64,000 nucleotides of DNA from JAJPIG01 sp035531675 (GTDB lineage: Bacteria; Desulfobacterota; Binatia; Binatales; Binataceae): positions 1 through 64,000 of the forward strand of contig DATKSL010000027.1 in assembly GCA_035531675.1 (NCBI GenBank). The letters are read 5' to 3'. The position numbers were made by a program, and so were the translations under genes. Under the pieces are notes generated by a model, which was not told where the DNA came from, made no database searches, and saw only the letters and a list, made by a program, of their open reading frames with translations. Positions 52,580 through 61,339 of the stretch are shown here, piece by piece. Position 1 is the first letter of the stretch; every line of letters begins with the position of its first letter.

Positions 52580-53254
52580 ATGGCAGGTAGAGGAAGAGGT
52601 TTCTGGGGGCTTTGGACGGCGGCCTTGCTTGCAATGGTCGTCGCTTCGGCCTGTTCGATGCCACCGGAGCAGCAGCGAGGCTGTCTGATCGGAGCGGGCG
52701 TCGGAGGTTTGGTGGGCGCCGGTATTGGCGCTGGTGTGTCGGCCCCTGATATGGGTGGCCGCGCGCCGATCGCGATTCCGGCTGGTGCTGTCGCTGGCGC
52801 CTTGCTCGGCGGTCTGATCGGATGTTTGCGTAGTGCGCCGCCGCCGCCGGCTCCGCCGCAGCCACCACCGCCGCCTCCGCCACCACCACCGCCGCCTCCG
52901 CCGCCGCCTGTGCCGCAGAAGATCATTCTGCGTGGCGTGCATTTTAACTTCGATAAGTCCAACATTCGGCCCGAGGACGCGGCTATCCTCGATGAGGCGG
53001 TTGGGGTTCTGAAGCAGAATCCTAAGATGACCGTCGAGGTCAATGGTTATTGCGACGCCATCGGTACGGTTCGCTATAACCAGAAGCTGTCCGAGAGGCG
53101 CGCGCATGCCGTCGCTCAGTATCTTGAGGACCACGGCATCCCGGCTAGCCAGCTGATTCCGCGCGGTTACGGTAAGACGCATTTCGTTGCGTCGAACCGG
53201 ACCAGGGCGGGTCGCGCGCAAAACCGTCGCGTCGAGTTGTTACCGGTCCAGTAA
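52580..53254 (+). CDS. OmpA-family lipoprotein with a glycine-zipper and poly-proline linker
   Basis: 224 residues, with AAGGAAGG five bases before the ATG. The signal peptide ends in lipobox VASAC (Cys25). A glycine-zipper segment (GAGVGGLVGAGIGAGV and GALLGGLIG) follows, then a poly-proline stretch and the OmpA peptidoglycan-binding domain (FDKSNIRPEDAAILDEA; NQKLSERRAHAV; NRRVELLPVQ). It probably anchors the outer membrane to peptidoglycan. Confidence 0.9.
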   Translation: MAGRGRGFWGLWTAALLAMVVASACSMPPEQQRGCLIGAGVGGLVGAGIGAGVSAPDMGGRAPIAIPAGAVAGALLGGLIGCLRSAPPPPAPPQPPPPPPPPPPPPPPPPVPQKIILRGVHFNFDKSNIRPEDAAILDEAVGVLKQNPKMTVEVNGYCDAIGTVRYNQKLSERRAHAVAQYLEDHGIPASQLIPRGYGKTHFVASNRTRAGRAQNRRVELLPVQ

Positions 53255-53257
53255 CGG

Positions 53258-53274
53258 ACCGAGCGGCGCTCGGT
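53258..53274. terminator. hairpin behind the OmpA-type gene
   Basis: ACCGAGC, loop GGC, GCTCGGT: a 7-bp stem starting three bases after the stop codon. There is no T-run, so it could be a weak terminator or a 3' stabiliser. Confidence 0.35.
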
Positions 53275-53289
53275 TAGGTGTGGTTTGAC

Positions 53290-53321
53290 GGCCACAACCC
53301 CCCATCCGGGGGGTTGTGGCC
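53290..53321. repeat. perfect 14-bp inverted repeat between OmpA and the next gene
   Basis: GGCCACAACCCCCC, loop ATCC, GGGGGGTTGTGGCC. It is a very stable hairpin with no T-run after it, ending 13 bases before the ribosome binding site (53334-53338) of the gene at 53348. It may be a processing or attenuation signal that separates the levels of the two gene products. Confidence 0.5.
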
Positions 53322-53347
53322 TCTCCATTGGACGGAGGTTGGTGCTG

Positions 53348-54076
53348 ATGGGCGCGTACGCTGCTTTTGTTACAGGCAGGCGGTCGATCTTCGCCATCAC
53401 TGCGGCGGCTATTCTGCTGTTGACCCCTCCTCTGTTCGCTGAATCCCTGCTCGACAAGGCGCTAAACTCACCGTCAGCGGGGAATACCTCGTCCCGGACT
53501 ACCGTGCCCGGGGCGACCAATGTCACGAACCCGGCACCGGTCGCGCCTCAAAGGGTAGCGCCGGTGGATTACCAGGCGCCCGCCGCTCCCTCGGTATCGT
53601 CCATGCCTGCGAGCCCTCCTGCCACGAAGCTCAACGCGCAACCATCGGGCGCAATCTTTCCGCCGACCACCAACGGTGGCTTACGGGGCAACGTCACCGC
53701 GATGATCAGGAAGCTTGACCCGCTGCGCGAGTTGCACGAACGCCGGTTCAAGCTGGCGACCGCCGAATTCCCGGCCTTCTGTCAAGATTGGCAGCGGAAA
53801 CTCGAGAATCGCACCCGCTGGAACCTGTCCCGGATAAACTGGCATCTCGACCACGGCCTCGAGAGCGGCACTTATACCAGCTACGGCACCATCAGTAGCT
53901 GCACCACCAAGCTGTCCGACAGCGGAGTTGCGATCGGCAAGCTTACCTACGAAGAATTCACCTACTCGCTGTCCGGCAAGACCGTCGATGACGCGAAGCA
54001 CGCGCCGCCCAAGCAGGTCAGTATCATGCGGACGCTTGAAATCTTCCGCTTCGACCACGGCAAGTGGTTTGAATAG
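53348..54076 (+). CDS. secreted hypothetical protein
   Basis: 242 residues from the ATG at 53348, chosen because GGAGG lies nine bases before it; upstream in-frame codons run through the hairpin. A signal peptide is present (ITAAAILLLTPPLFAES). A Pro/Ala/Thr-rich linker (residues about 40-105) precedes a helical domain (MIRKLDPLRELHERRF) and a Cys-containing C-terminal part (FCQDWQRKLENRTRWNLSRI). No known family is assigned. It probably acts in the periplasm or cell surface, with the OmpA-type protein as neighbour. Confidence 0.65.
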   Translation: MGAYAAFVTGRRSIFAITAAAILLLTPPLFAESLLDKALNSPSAGNTSSRTTVPGATNVTNPAPVAPQRVAPVDYQAPAAPSVSSMPASPPATKLNAQPSGAIFPPTTNGGLRGNVTAMIRKLDPLRELHERRFKLATAEFPAFCQDWQRKLENRTRWNLSRINWHLDHGLESGTYTSYGTISSCTTKLSDSGVAIGKLTYEEFTYSLSGKTVDDAKHAPPKQVSIMRTLEIFRFDHGKWFE

Positions 54077-54129
54077 AAGGCGTGGGACGGCCGCGCAACG
54101 ATCTCGGCCGCCCGTTCGACGCTCGATCC

Positions 54130-55356
54130 TCAGTTCAGCTCGCGGCTCGAATAGCCTAGAATCCGGCGCGCGATAATCAGCAGATTGATCTGCTGTGTGC
54201 CCTCGAAGATGTCGTTGATCTTAGCGTCGCGCATCCACTTCTCGAGCAATAGCCGGCGCGAATAGCCGAGCGGTCCCAGCAGCTCGACCGCCTTTTGGGT
54301 GATCAGGGTAACCGCCAGACCCGCCTTGGCTTTGGCCATCGACGCTTCAAGGCTGTTATGCCGCCCCGCGTCGAGCATCCAGGCGGCCCGCCAGGTCAGC
54401 AGCCGCGCCGCCTTGAGCTGCACTTCCATCTCGATAAAATCGCGCTCCGCGGCGGTCAGTCGATGCGCCGCGTTGCCGTAACGGACCGCAACCTTCTGCT
54501 CCTTCAGGAAATCGCGCACGAACTCGAGCGCCGCACGCCCCACCCCAATCGCCATCGCCGCAACGATCGGCCGGGTAGCGTCGAACGTCGCCATCACATC
54601 CTTGAAGCCGCGCTCGCGGTTGACCTCGGGCGTGCCCAACAGATGGTCGAGCGGAACGCGACAGTTGTCGAACACGATCATCGCAGTATCCGAGGCCCGG
54701 ATGCCGAGTTTGTTCTCGACCCGCGCCACGGTCATCCCGGACGTGCCGTGCGGGACCACGAACGACTTGATTCCGGCGCGCCCGGCCTGTTTGTCGACCG
54801 TCGCCCATACCACGATGAAGCCCTCGGACTTCTCCGCCGCCATCTGCCCCGAGGTGCAGAAGATCTTGGTTCCATTGATCACCCATTGATCGCCGTCGCG
54901 CACCGCGGTGGTGGTAATCGCTGCCGAATCCGAACCGCAGCCCGGTTCGGTTATCGCCATCGCGCCCCACTTGGGCTTGCCGCCGCGAAACGGGCCGAGG
55001 AAACGCTGCTTCTGCTCGGCGGTCCCGGCGGCTGCGACCGCGGCGCCGCCCAGCCCGGCATTGGGGATCGACAGGAACAGTCCCGCGTCGCCCCAGGTCA
55101 ACTCCTCGGTGGTCGCGATGGTGTAGAGATTGCGCGCCGCCGACGCGCCGCCAGCCGACGCTTTGCTCGAGCGTCCGCCGGGCTGAAACTCCGCCGCGGT
55201 GCCGGCCGCCGCCCACATCGCCTCGAAGAACTGCCACGGCTTCTCATGTTCGCGCTCGTCGTACTCGCGCGAAATCGGCCGCATCATCTGCTCGGCGACG
55301 GCGTGGTAGAGATCGAGGCGCTCGCGGGTCTGCGGTTCGAATTCGAAATCAATCAT
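54130..55356 (-). CDS. acyl-CoA dehydrogenase, subunit 1 (with catalytic Glu)
   Basis: 408 residues. FAD-binding regions include MAITEPGCGSDSAAI and FCTSGQMAAE. The catalytic-base region IFEGTQQINLLIIARRIL is near the C-terminus, as in short- and medium-chain enzymes. A second acyl-CoA dehydrogenase gene lies 25 bases upstream on the same strand (55382-56485) and lacks this motif, so the two may form one heteromeric enzyme in which this subunit is the catalytic one. Confidence 0.88.
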   Translation of the reverse strand: MIDFEFEPQTRERLDLYHAVAEQMMRPISREYDEREHEKPWQFFEAMWAAAGTAAEFQPGGRSSKASAGGASAARNLYTIATTEELTWGDAGLFLSIPNAGLGGAAVAAAGTAEQKQRFLGPFRGGKPKWGAMAITEPGCGSDSAAITTTAVRDGDQWVINGTKIFCTSGQMAAEKSEGFIVVWATVDKQAGRAGIKSFVVPHGTSGMTVARVENKLGIRASDTAMIVFDNCRVPLDHLLGTPEVNRERGFKDVMATFDATRPIVAAMAIGVGRAALEFVRDFLKEQKVAVRYGNAAHRLTAAERDFIEMEVQLKAARLLTWRAAWMLDAGRHNSLEASMAKAKAGLAVTLITQKAVELLGPLGYSRRLLLEKWMRDAKINDIFEGTQQINLLIIARRILGYSSRELN

Positions 55357-55381
55357 GATCAACCTCCGTGCGCGCGACGCT

Positions 55382-56485
55382 TCAGACGATCGCCAGCCCT
55401 TCCATCGCGGCGATACCGCGCGCGTTGCGCAGCCACAGCTCGACCGGATGCTCGCGGATGTAGCCGTGGCCGCCGAGCACCTGCAGCGCGTTGTCGGCGA
55501 CCTTGAGCGCCGCCGCGGCGGCATAATGCTTGGCCAGGTAGCTTTCGGTAACCGCGTCCTCGCCGCGATCGAGATGCCAGGCCGCTTCCCAGGCCAGCAG
55601 CCGCATGGCGTCGACCTCGATCGCCATTTCGGCGAGCATGAACGCGATTGCCTGCTTGGTTGCGATCGGTACGCCGAAGGCGCGGCGTTCGCGGGCGTAA
55701 TCGCGCGCGTACTCGAACGCGGCGCGCGCCAGCCCGGCCGCCATCGCGACCGTCGCCACCCGCATCTGGCTCACCAGCCGGCCGAAGTTGATGCCGCCCT
55801 CGCCGCCCAGCCGCGACTCGCCGCCGACCCGGCATCCGGCGAGCTTCAGCTCGTAGGTTGCCAGCCCCTTGAGCCCCATGTTTTTTTCCGGCTCTGAAAT
55901 TTCAAGCCCGGTCGCGTCGTGCGCGACGATGAAGCCTGACACCGCCGGCTCCGCCCCGCCGCTGTTGGCATAGACCAGGATATGCTCCGACTCGCGCGCC
56001 AGCGGGGCGAAGCATTTATCGCCGTTAAGCATCCAGCCGTCGCCATCCCGACGCGCTTGCGTCGCGATCGAATTGAGGTCGAAGTCGAAGCGCGGTTCGA
56101 TTATCGCCGCCGCGCCGGGAACGAAGTCCTCGCCGGCCAGCCGCTTCAGATGATGCGCGCGCTGCTGCGGAGTGCCCATCTCCATGATCGGGAAGGCCAG
56201 CAGTCGCGGCGCGCTCAGATGAGCCGCCAGCGCGAGATCGCCCCACGCCAGCTCCTCGGCGATTATCGCGCCGGTCAGCGCCGAGCGCGGACTTCCGTCG
56301 CCGCCGTACTCCTCCGGGAGCCAGGTGCGCACCAGGCCGAGTTGCGCCGCCTTGGCTAGCAGCCCGTCCGGAATCGCTGTGCCCTCGTCGACCGCGCGGG
56401 CGGCCGGCCGCAGTTCGTCGCGGGCGAAAGCGCCGACCGTCTCGCGCATCATCTGCTGTTCTTCCGTGGGCTCGAAGCTGATCAT
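55382..56485 (-). CDS. acyl-CoA dehydrogenase, subunit 2 (no EGT-x-x-I catalytic motif)
   Basis: 367 residues with the acyl-CoA dehydrogenase fold (GAAAIIEPRFDFDLNSI; GEGGINFGRLVSQMRVATVAMAAGLARAAF). The C-terminus is LGGHGYIREHPVELWLRNAR then GIAAMEGLAIV, where the EGT-x-x-I catalytic region is missing. In heteromeric acyl-CoA dehydrogenases of actinobacterial steroid degradation (ChsE-type) one subunit lacks the base. The pair here could be similar, but the fatty or side-chain substrate is unknown. Confidence 0.85.
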   Translation of the reverse strand: MISFEPTEEQQMMRETVGAFARDELRPAARAVDEGTAIPDGLLAKAAQLGLVRTWLPEEYGGDGSPRSALTGAIIAEELAWGDLALAAHLSAPRLLAFPIMEMGTPQQRAHHLKRLAGEDFVPGAAAIIEPRFDFDLNSIATQARRDGDGWMLNGDKCFAPLARESEHILVYANSGGAEPAVSGFIVAHDATGLEISEPEKNMGLKGLATYELKLAGCRVGGESRLGGEGGINFGRLVSQMRVATVAMAAGLARAAFEYARDYARERRAFGVPIATKQAIAFMLAEMAIEVDAMRLLAWEAAWHLDRGEDAVTESYLAKHYAAAAALKVADNALQVLGGHGYIREHPVELWLRNARGIAAMEGLAIV

Positions 56486-56654
56486 GTGACCTTCAAGCGA
56501 TGCTTTAATTTATGTCGTCTTGCCATTAGGTGGCTCGCGCCGCAGGCGCTCTTTCTCGCGCGGGCGGCGATATTTCTTCTCGTCCTCGTGAGTCTGCGCC
56601 GGCGGCGGGATCGGCTTGCGGACCCGGCCGCGCGGCGAAGTGGCGCGCCGCTTC

Positions 56655-57422
56655 CTAGCGCTCGGGGCCATCGACAAAACCGACGAAACTCAGTTGCAGG
56701 CCGCCAACCCGGCCGTTGGCGGCGCGGCGCGAAAAGAACCGTTCCGACGCGCAGCGCGTGCATGGCCCGACCGTGCTGATCGAGGCCGGGTCGAGGCCTC
56801 CTGCGATCAGTTGATCGGTCAGGATGCCGCGCAAATCGATCATCGCCTTACCCGGCCGCCCCGGGCCGATCCGCGCGCGCGATTCGGGCCACGCCGCGGC
56901 AAAGCGTTCGCCCAGTTCTGCATCCACCTCGTAACAGCAGGGGCCAATCGACGGTCCCAGCGCGGCCACGACCCGTTTGAACTCGGCCCCCGCCGCGGCC
57001 ATCGTGCGGAGTCCCACGCCCGCGAGGCCGGCGAGCGTGCCGCGCCAGCCGGCGTGAAACGCCCCGGCGACCCGCCGCTCGGCGTCGACCATCAGGAGCG
57101 GAACGCAGTCGGCGGTGAAAATTCCGAGCGCCACGCCCGCCACCGTCGTCACCATCCCGTCGCCGGCCAGCCGCGCGCCAGCGTAATCGGGTCCGATGAT
57201 ATGAACCTCGCTACCATGAACCTGGTTGAGCAGTGCGAGCTGCCGATACGACGGCATCGTCCGCCGCGCGCGCGACCAGTTGAGCGCCACCGCCTGCGAA
57301 TCGTCGCCGACCTGGCGCGACAGGTTGAGCGCCGCGAACCGGTTTTGACTGACGCCGCCGCGGCGGCCGAAAAATCCGTGCCCGAGACCCGTCGCAGTCC
57401 AGGCGCCGGGGGCGCGGAGCAT
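56655..57422 (-). CDS. laccase-domain protein (PgeF/YfiH type)
   Basis: 255 residues from the ATG at 57422, which gives the usual family length (about 250). An upstream ATG at 57524 would overlap a strong plus-strand promoter and the 57528 gene. Motifs include NQVHGSEVHI, ADCVPLLMVD and GAFHAGWRGTLAGL, the His/Cys zinc ligands. E. coli PgeF (YfiH) edits peptidoglycan precursors. The protein is divergent from the small gene at 57528. Confidence 0.85.
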   Translation of the reverse strand: MLRAPGAWTATGLGHGFFGRRGGVSQNRFAALNLSRQVGDDSQAVALNWSRARRTMPSYRQLALLNQVHGSEVHIIGPDYAGARLAGDGMVTTVAGVALGIFTADCVPLLMVDAERRVAGAFHAGWRGTLAGLAGVGLRTMAAAGAEFKRVVAALGPSIGPCCYEVDAELGERFAAAWPESRARIGPGRPGKAMIDLRGILTDQLIAGGLDPASISTVGPCTRCASERFFSRRAANGRVGGLQLSFVGFVDGPER

Positions 57423-57463
57423 TTCGACTGTTAACTCGCGATCGACGATATTTTCCAAGTCGG

Positions 57464-57493
57464 TTGTCCAGCGTTTCGAAGATAACTTATAAT
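57464..57493 (+). promoter_or_regulatory. promoter for the small gene and uvrA
   Basis: TTGTCC (57464-57469), an 18-bp spacer and a perfect TATAAT (57488-57493), about 35 bases before the ATG at 57528. The -10 region is A/T-rich, unlike the surrounding sequence. Confidence 0.6.
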
Positions 57494-57527
57494 TGAATAC
57501 TTTGGAATTTGACGTTTCAGGCATCCT

Positions 57528-57755
57528 ATGAACGGTTATCAATATCTTATCGCTCGCAACCGCCTGATGCTCCGTCTCGAGGACGACCTCAAGCGGCTGG
57601 CCGACCTGCCCCGCGAGCGGCGCGAGGCCGAACAAAAACGGCTCCAGGCGGAATTCGATATCCGGCTGCGCGAGCTCTATGGGCAGGTGACCGACGAGTA
57701 TCCGGGCGAGCGGCGCAAGAAGGCGCGACCGCTGGGCGATTCACGCCAGGGGTGA
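57528..57755 (+). CDS. small basic coiled-coil protein of unknown function
   Basis: 75 residues. Charged helical sequence (LRLEDDLKRLADLPRERREA; EQKRLQAEFDIRLRELY) with a Lys/Arg-rich tail. It is transcribed from the strong promoter upstream and ends six bases before uvrA, so it is likely co-expressed. No family recognised. Confidence 0.55.
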   Translation: MNGYQYLIARNRLMLRLEDDLKRLADLPRERREAEQKRLQAEFDIRLRELYGQVTDEYPGERRKKARPLGDSRQG

Positions 57756-57761
57756 GCCTGA

Positions 57762-60656
57762 TTGCAGCGCTCGATCCGTATCCGTGGCGCGCGCACCCAT
57801 AATCTGCGCAATCTTTCGCTCGATATCCCCCATGGCAAGCTGACCGTCGTCACCGGCGTCTCGGGATCGGGGAAATCGAGCCTGGTTTTCGACACCCTCT
57901 ATGCCGAGGGCCAGCGCCGTTACGTACAGAGCCTTTCGACCTACGCGCGGCTGTTCCTGGAACGGATGGACCGGCCCGACGTCGACGCGATTTCAAACAT
58001 CCCGCCGGCCTTGGCGCTGCGCCAGAAAAACACCATCCGCAACGCCCGCTCGACGGTCGGCACGGTCACCGAGGTCAACGATTACCTGCGCCTGCTGTTC
58101 GCGACCATCGGCGTGACACGCTGTCCGCAGTGCGGAATCAAGGTGATGCGCGACAGCGTCGACAGCGCCGCCGCGCGGATTCTCGGCCAGGCCGGGCTCT
58201 ATGTCTTCACCGCGCCCTTCGCGCTGGGCTCGCGTACCACTGGCGAGGCCGCCGCTTTCCTGGTCCAGAACGGCTACCATCGCCTGTTTCACGACGGCGG
58301 ATTCGTCGAGACGGCGGATTTTGCCGCACCGGACGGTGCGCCGGTCGAACACCTGATGGTGGTGGTCGATCGCGTCAGCGTCGAGGGCGGCGCGGTCGAG
58401 GAGCGGGTTCGCGAGGCGCTCGAGAAATGCTTTTACCTCGGCGCGGGGCGGGCGCGAGTGCTGCGCGTGGCGCGCGACGACGGCCGGATGGCGACGCTGG
58501 GCGAGTTGAACTTCGACCGCCGCTTCAACTGCTCGCAGTGCGGCAGCGCCTTCCCCGATCCCTCGCCGGCGCTGTTTTCCTCGAACAGCCCGATCGGTGC
58601 CTGCCCGGAATGCGAAGGCTTCGGCCGCACCGTCGAGCTCGACCTCGACAAGGTGATTCCAAATCCCCGCCTGTCGCTGACTCAGGGTCTGGTGGCGCCG
58701 TGGCGCACGCCGGCCTATCGCGAGATGAACGACTGGATGCTGAAATGCGCGCGGCGCGCGCATGTGCGGCGCAACGTTTCCTATCGTGAGATGAACGACG
58801 AGGAGCGCGCCTGGCTGCTCGACGGGGAACCCCACGAGGGCGAGGAGCCGCCCCGGCATGACCACGATCGATGGCCCGGGGTGCGCGGTTTCTTTCGCTG
58901 GCTCGAAGGGCGCCGTTACAAGACCCACGTCAGAATCCTGCTGGCCCGCTATCGTCGCTTCGTCACCTGCCCGGTGTGCGGCGGCGCCAAGCTCAAGGGC
59001 GAAGCGCTCAACGTCAGGATCGGCGAGCTGACTTTTCCCGCTGTCGGCCAGATTCCGGTGCGCGATCTGAGCCGCTGGATTGCCGGCCTCGCCGCAGTCG
59101 CCGCTATCAGGCGAATCGCCGGGCCGCTGTTGCGCGAGCTTGCCAACCGGGTCGAATATCTGAACGCGGTGGGGCTCGGCTATCTGACCCTGGAACGGCA
59201 GGCGCGCACACTGTCGGGCGGCGAGGCCCAGCGTATCCATCTGGCGAGCGCGCTCGGCAGTCTGCTGACCGGGACGCTCTATGCGCTCGACGAGCCGACG
59301 GTCGGGCTTCATCCGCGCGACGCGCGCCAGTTACTCGAGGTGCTGCGGCGGCTGCGCGATCTCGGCAATACCGTGGTGGTCGTCGAGCACGATCCGACGC
59401 TGGTCGGCGGCGCCGATCATGTGGTCGTGCTTGGTCCGGGCGGCGGCCGCGAGGGTGGCGAACTGGTTTACGCCGGCCGTCCGCAGGCGAGCGCGCTGCG
59501 CAACGTGCTGAGCGCGCCCGGGCGGGTGTTGCTGATGCGTGCGCTGGCGCGCGAGCGGCGCTTCGGACGGCGCGACCCGGCGGTGCGGATCGTGGGGGCG
59601 CGCGAACACAACCTGAAAGGCATCAACGTCGCCATCCCGCTCGGCCGCCTGGTATGTATCACCGGCGTCTCCGGTTCCGGCAAATCGACCTTGATCGAGG
59701 ACGTGCTCTACAGCAACTGGCTGCGACACACGGGCGAGCCGGTCAGCGAGGTCGGGGCCTGCGATCGAATCGAGGGACTCGAAGCGATCGGCGACATGGT
59801 GCACATGGGCCAGGAGCTGCCGGCCCGTTCGATCCGATCGAACCTGGCGACCTATCTCAAGATCTACGACGACATCCGCAAACTGTTCGCGTCGACGCCC
59901 GAGGCGCGCCGGCACGGTATCACGGCGCGGCAGTTCTCTTTCAATGTGACGGGTGGACGATGCGAGCGATGCCGCGGGACCGGCACCGTCACGATCGAGA
60001 TGCATTTCATGGCCGACCTCGAAGTGCGCTGCGACGACTGCGACGGCAAGCGCTTCCAGAGCCATATCCTCGCGATTCGACTGCAGAGCCGCAACATCAA
60101 CCAGGTGCTCGATCTGACGGTCGATGAGGCACTCAAGTTTTTCGTTCGCCATGGCGCGATCGTCAAGCGCCTCGAAGCCCTGAGCTCGGTGGGGCTCGGC
60201 TATCTGCAACTCGGGCAGGCGACCCTGACCCTTTCCGGCGGCGAGTCGCAGCGCCTCAAGCTGGCGCGCTTTCTGCTCGCCGACCTCGAACCGACGCCCA
60301 AGGCGGCCGACGGCAGCGCCCGTCCCCGGATGTTTCTGCTCGACGAGCCGACCACCGGGCTCGGCTCGAGCGACGTGCGGCAGTTGCTGCGGGTGTTGTC
60401 GCGGCTGGTGCAGGAGGGCAACACGATGGTGGTGATCGAGCACAATCTCGAGTTCATCGCGCAGTCGGACTACGTGATCGACCTCGGTCCCGGCGGCGGT
60501 GACGAAGGCGGTCGCCTGGTCGCGAGCGGGACGCCGCTGGCAGTATCGAAATCGCAACGCTCCCATACCGGGCGCGAGTTGCGGCGGGTGCTGGGGCTGG
60601 GCGCCGCGGCGCCGCGCGTCGCACAACCCGAACTGCGGCGGGCGGCAAGGAGCTAG
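57762..60656 (+). CDS. uvrA: UvrA-family ATPase (divergent paralog)
   Basis: 964 residues from a TTG start. Walker A motifs GVSGSGKS at residues 32-39 and again in the C-terminal half (GVSGSGKSTLIEDVLYS). Zinc-binding Cys pairs are CPQCG (Cys121/124), CSQCGSAF and CERCRGTG, and ABC signatures are LSGGEAQR and LSGGESQRLKLA. Departures from the canonical UvrA are clear: the region that usually reads DQSPIGRTPRSNPATY is GQELPARSIRSNLATYLKIY, and the first half has IPPALALRQKN in place of AISIDQK. This fits a UvrA paralog class; whether the main UvrA is elsewhere cannot be told. Confidence 0.85.
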   Translation: MQRSIRIRGARTHNLRNLSLDIPHGKLTVVTGVSGSGKSSLVFDTLYAEGQRRYVQSLSTYARLFLERMDRPDVDAISNIPPALALRQKNTIRNARSTVGTVTEVNDYLRLLFATIGVTRCPQCGIKVMRDSVDSAAARILGQAGLYVFTAPFALGSRTTGEAAAFLVQNGYHRLFHDGGFVETADFAAPDGAPVEHLMVVVDRVSVEGGAVEERVREALEKCFYLGAGRARVLRVARDDGRMATLGELNFDRRFNCSQCGSAFPDPSPALFSSNSPIGACPECEGFGRTVELDLDKVIPNPRLSLTQGLVAPWRTPAYREMNDWMLKCARRAHVRRNVSYREMNDEERAWLLDGEPHEGEEPPRHDHDRWPGVRGFFRWLEGRRYKTHVRILLARYRRFVTCPVCGGAKLKGEALNVRIGELTFPAVGQIPVRDLSRWIAGLAAVAAIRRIAGPLLRELANRVEYLNAVGLGYLTLERQARTLSGGEAQRIHLASALGSLLTGTLYALDEPTVGLHPRDARQLLEVLRRLRDLGNTVVVVEHDPTLVGGADHVVVLGPGGGREGGELVYAGRPQASALRNVLSAPGRVLLMRALARERRFGRRDPAVRIVGAREHNLKGINVAIPLGRLVCITGVSGSGKSTLIEDVLYSNWLRHTGEPVSEVGACDRIEGLEAIGDMVHMGQELPARSIRSNLATYLKIYDDIRKLFASTPEARRHGITARQFSFNVTGGRCERCRGTGTVTIEMHFMADLEVRCDDCDGKRFQSHILAIRLQSRNINQVLDLTVDEALKFFVRHGAIVKRLEALSSVGLGYLQLGQATLTLSGGESQRLKLARFLLADLEPTPKAADGSARPRMFLLDEPTTGLGSSDVRQLLRVLSRLVQEGNTMVVIEHNLEFIAQSDYVIDLGPGGGDEGGRLVASGTPLAVSKSQRSHTGRELRRVLGLGAAAPRVAQPELRRAARS

Positions 60657-60725
60657 CGCGAGCCTCACCGGCGCGGCACAATCTGCACAGGGCTCCGCCA
60701 GAAAACGGAGCAGGGCGGTAACGCT

Positions 60726-61295
60726 ATGCGGCTTCAACCGTCAGCGCTCAAACGTCTGCAAGGGTTCTTTCTGCGCTTGACGCGCCAGAGCTTCAGCCAG
60801 CTCGGCGTCGGTGACAACCGGATCGCCGAGTACGTCGCCGAAGTGCTCACCGAATTCGGCTTCTCGGATCGATGGTTGCGGATGCGGTCGGCCGACGGGC
60901 GCCGGATTACCAGCGTGGTCGAGATGATGGTCGCGCAGCTCGGGCCCGACTCCGAGCGTCGCATGCTGGACGAGCGCCAGTTCCGCAAGTACGTCGGCGA
61001 TTACACGCTCTTCATGTCGGGCTTGTTCCGCGGCTTCGTCGAGCGCGGCGGCCATCTGCGCTACTATATCGACGAGGGGCGGCGCTCCTATGAAAAAGTA
61101 TCGGCACTCGACGCGGCGCTTTATCGTCCCGACTTCCTGGTCTTCGAGGAGCTCAGCAAGGGCTTCGAATATTACTCCGGCGCGCTGGACTATATGCGCA
61201 AATGCTTCTTCGCGCCGGCGCCGCATGAGGATCCTTTCGCCGGATTCCTGCGCCAGATCGAGGGCTGGATACGGACCGGCCGGTCGGATAACTGA
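60726..61295 (+). CDS. conserved hypothetical protein
   Basis: 189 residues, start at 60726. The protein has a mostly helical, soluble character with an aromatic-rich middle (LRYYIDEGRRSYEKVSALDA; FEYYSGALDYMRKCFFAPAP). No motif is recognised. It follows uvrA by 69 bases on the same strand and precedes a pseudouridine synthase gene by 44 bases, so it may be in a transcript with either. Confidence 0.6.
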   Translation: MRLQPSALKRLQGFFLRLTRQSFSQLGVGDNRIAEYVAEVLTEFGFSDRWLRMRSADGRRITSVVEMMVAQLGPDSERRMLDERQFRKYVGDYTLFMSGLFRGFVERGGHLRYYIDEGRRSYEKVSALDAALYRPDFLVFEELSKGFEYYSGALDYMRKCFFAPAPHEDPFAGFLRQIEGWIRTGRSDN

Positions 61296-61339
61296 CGTCC
61301 TTACCGCTCGCCTGGCAAGCCTCGCGCGGCTGGCCGCCG

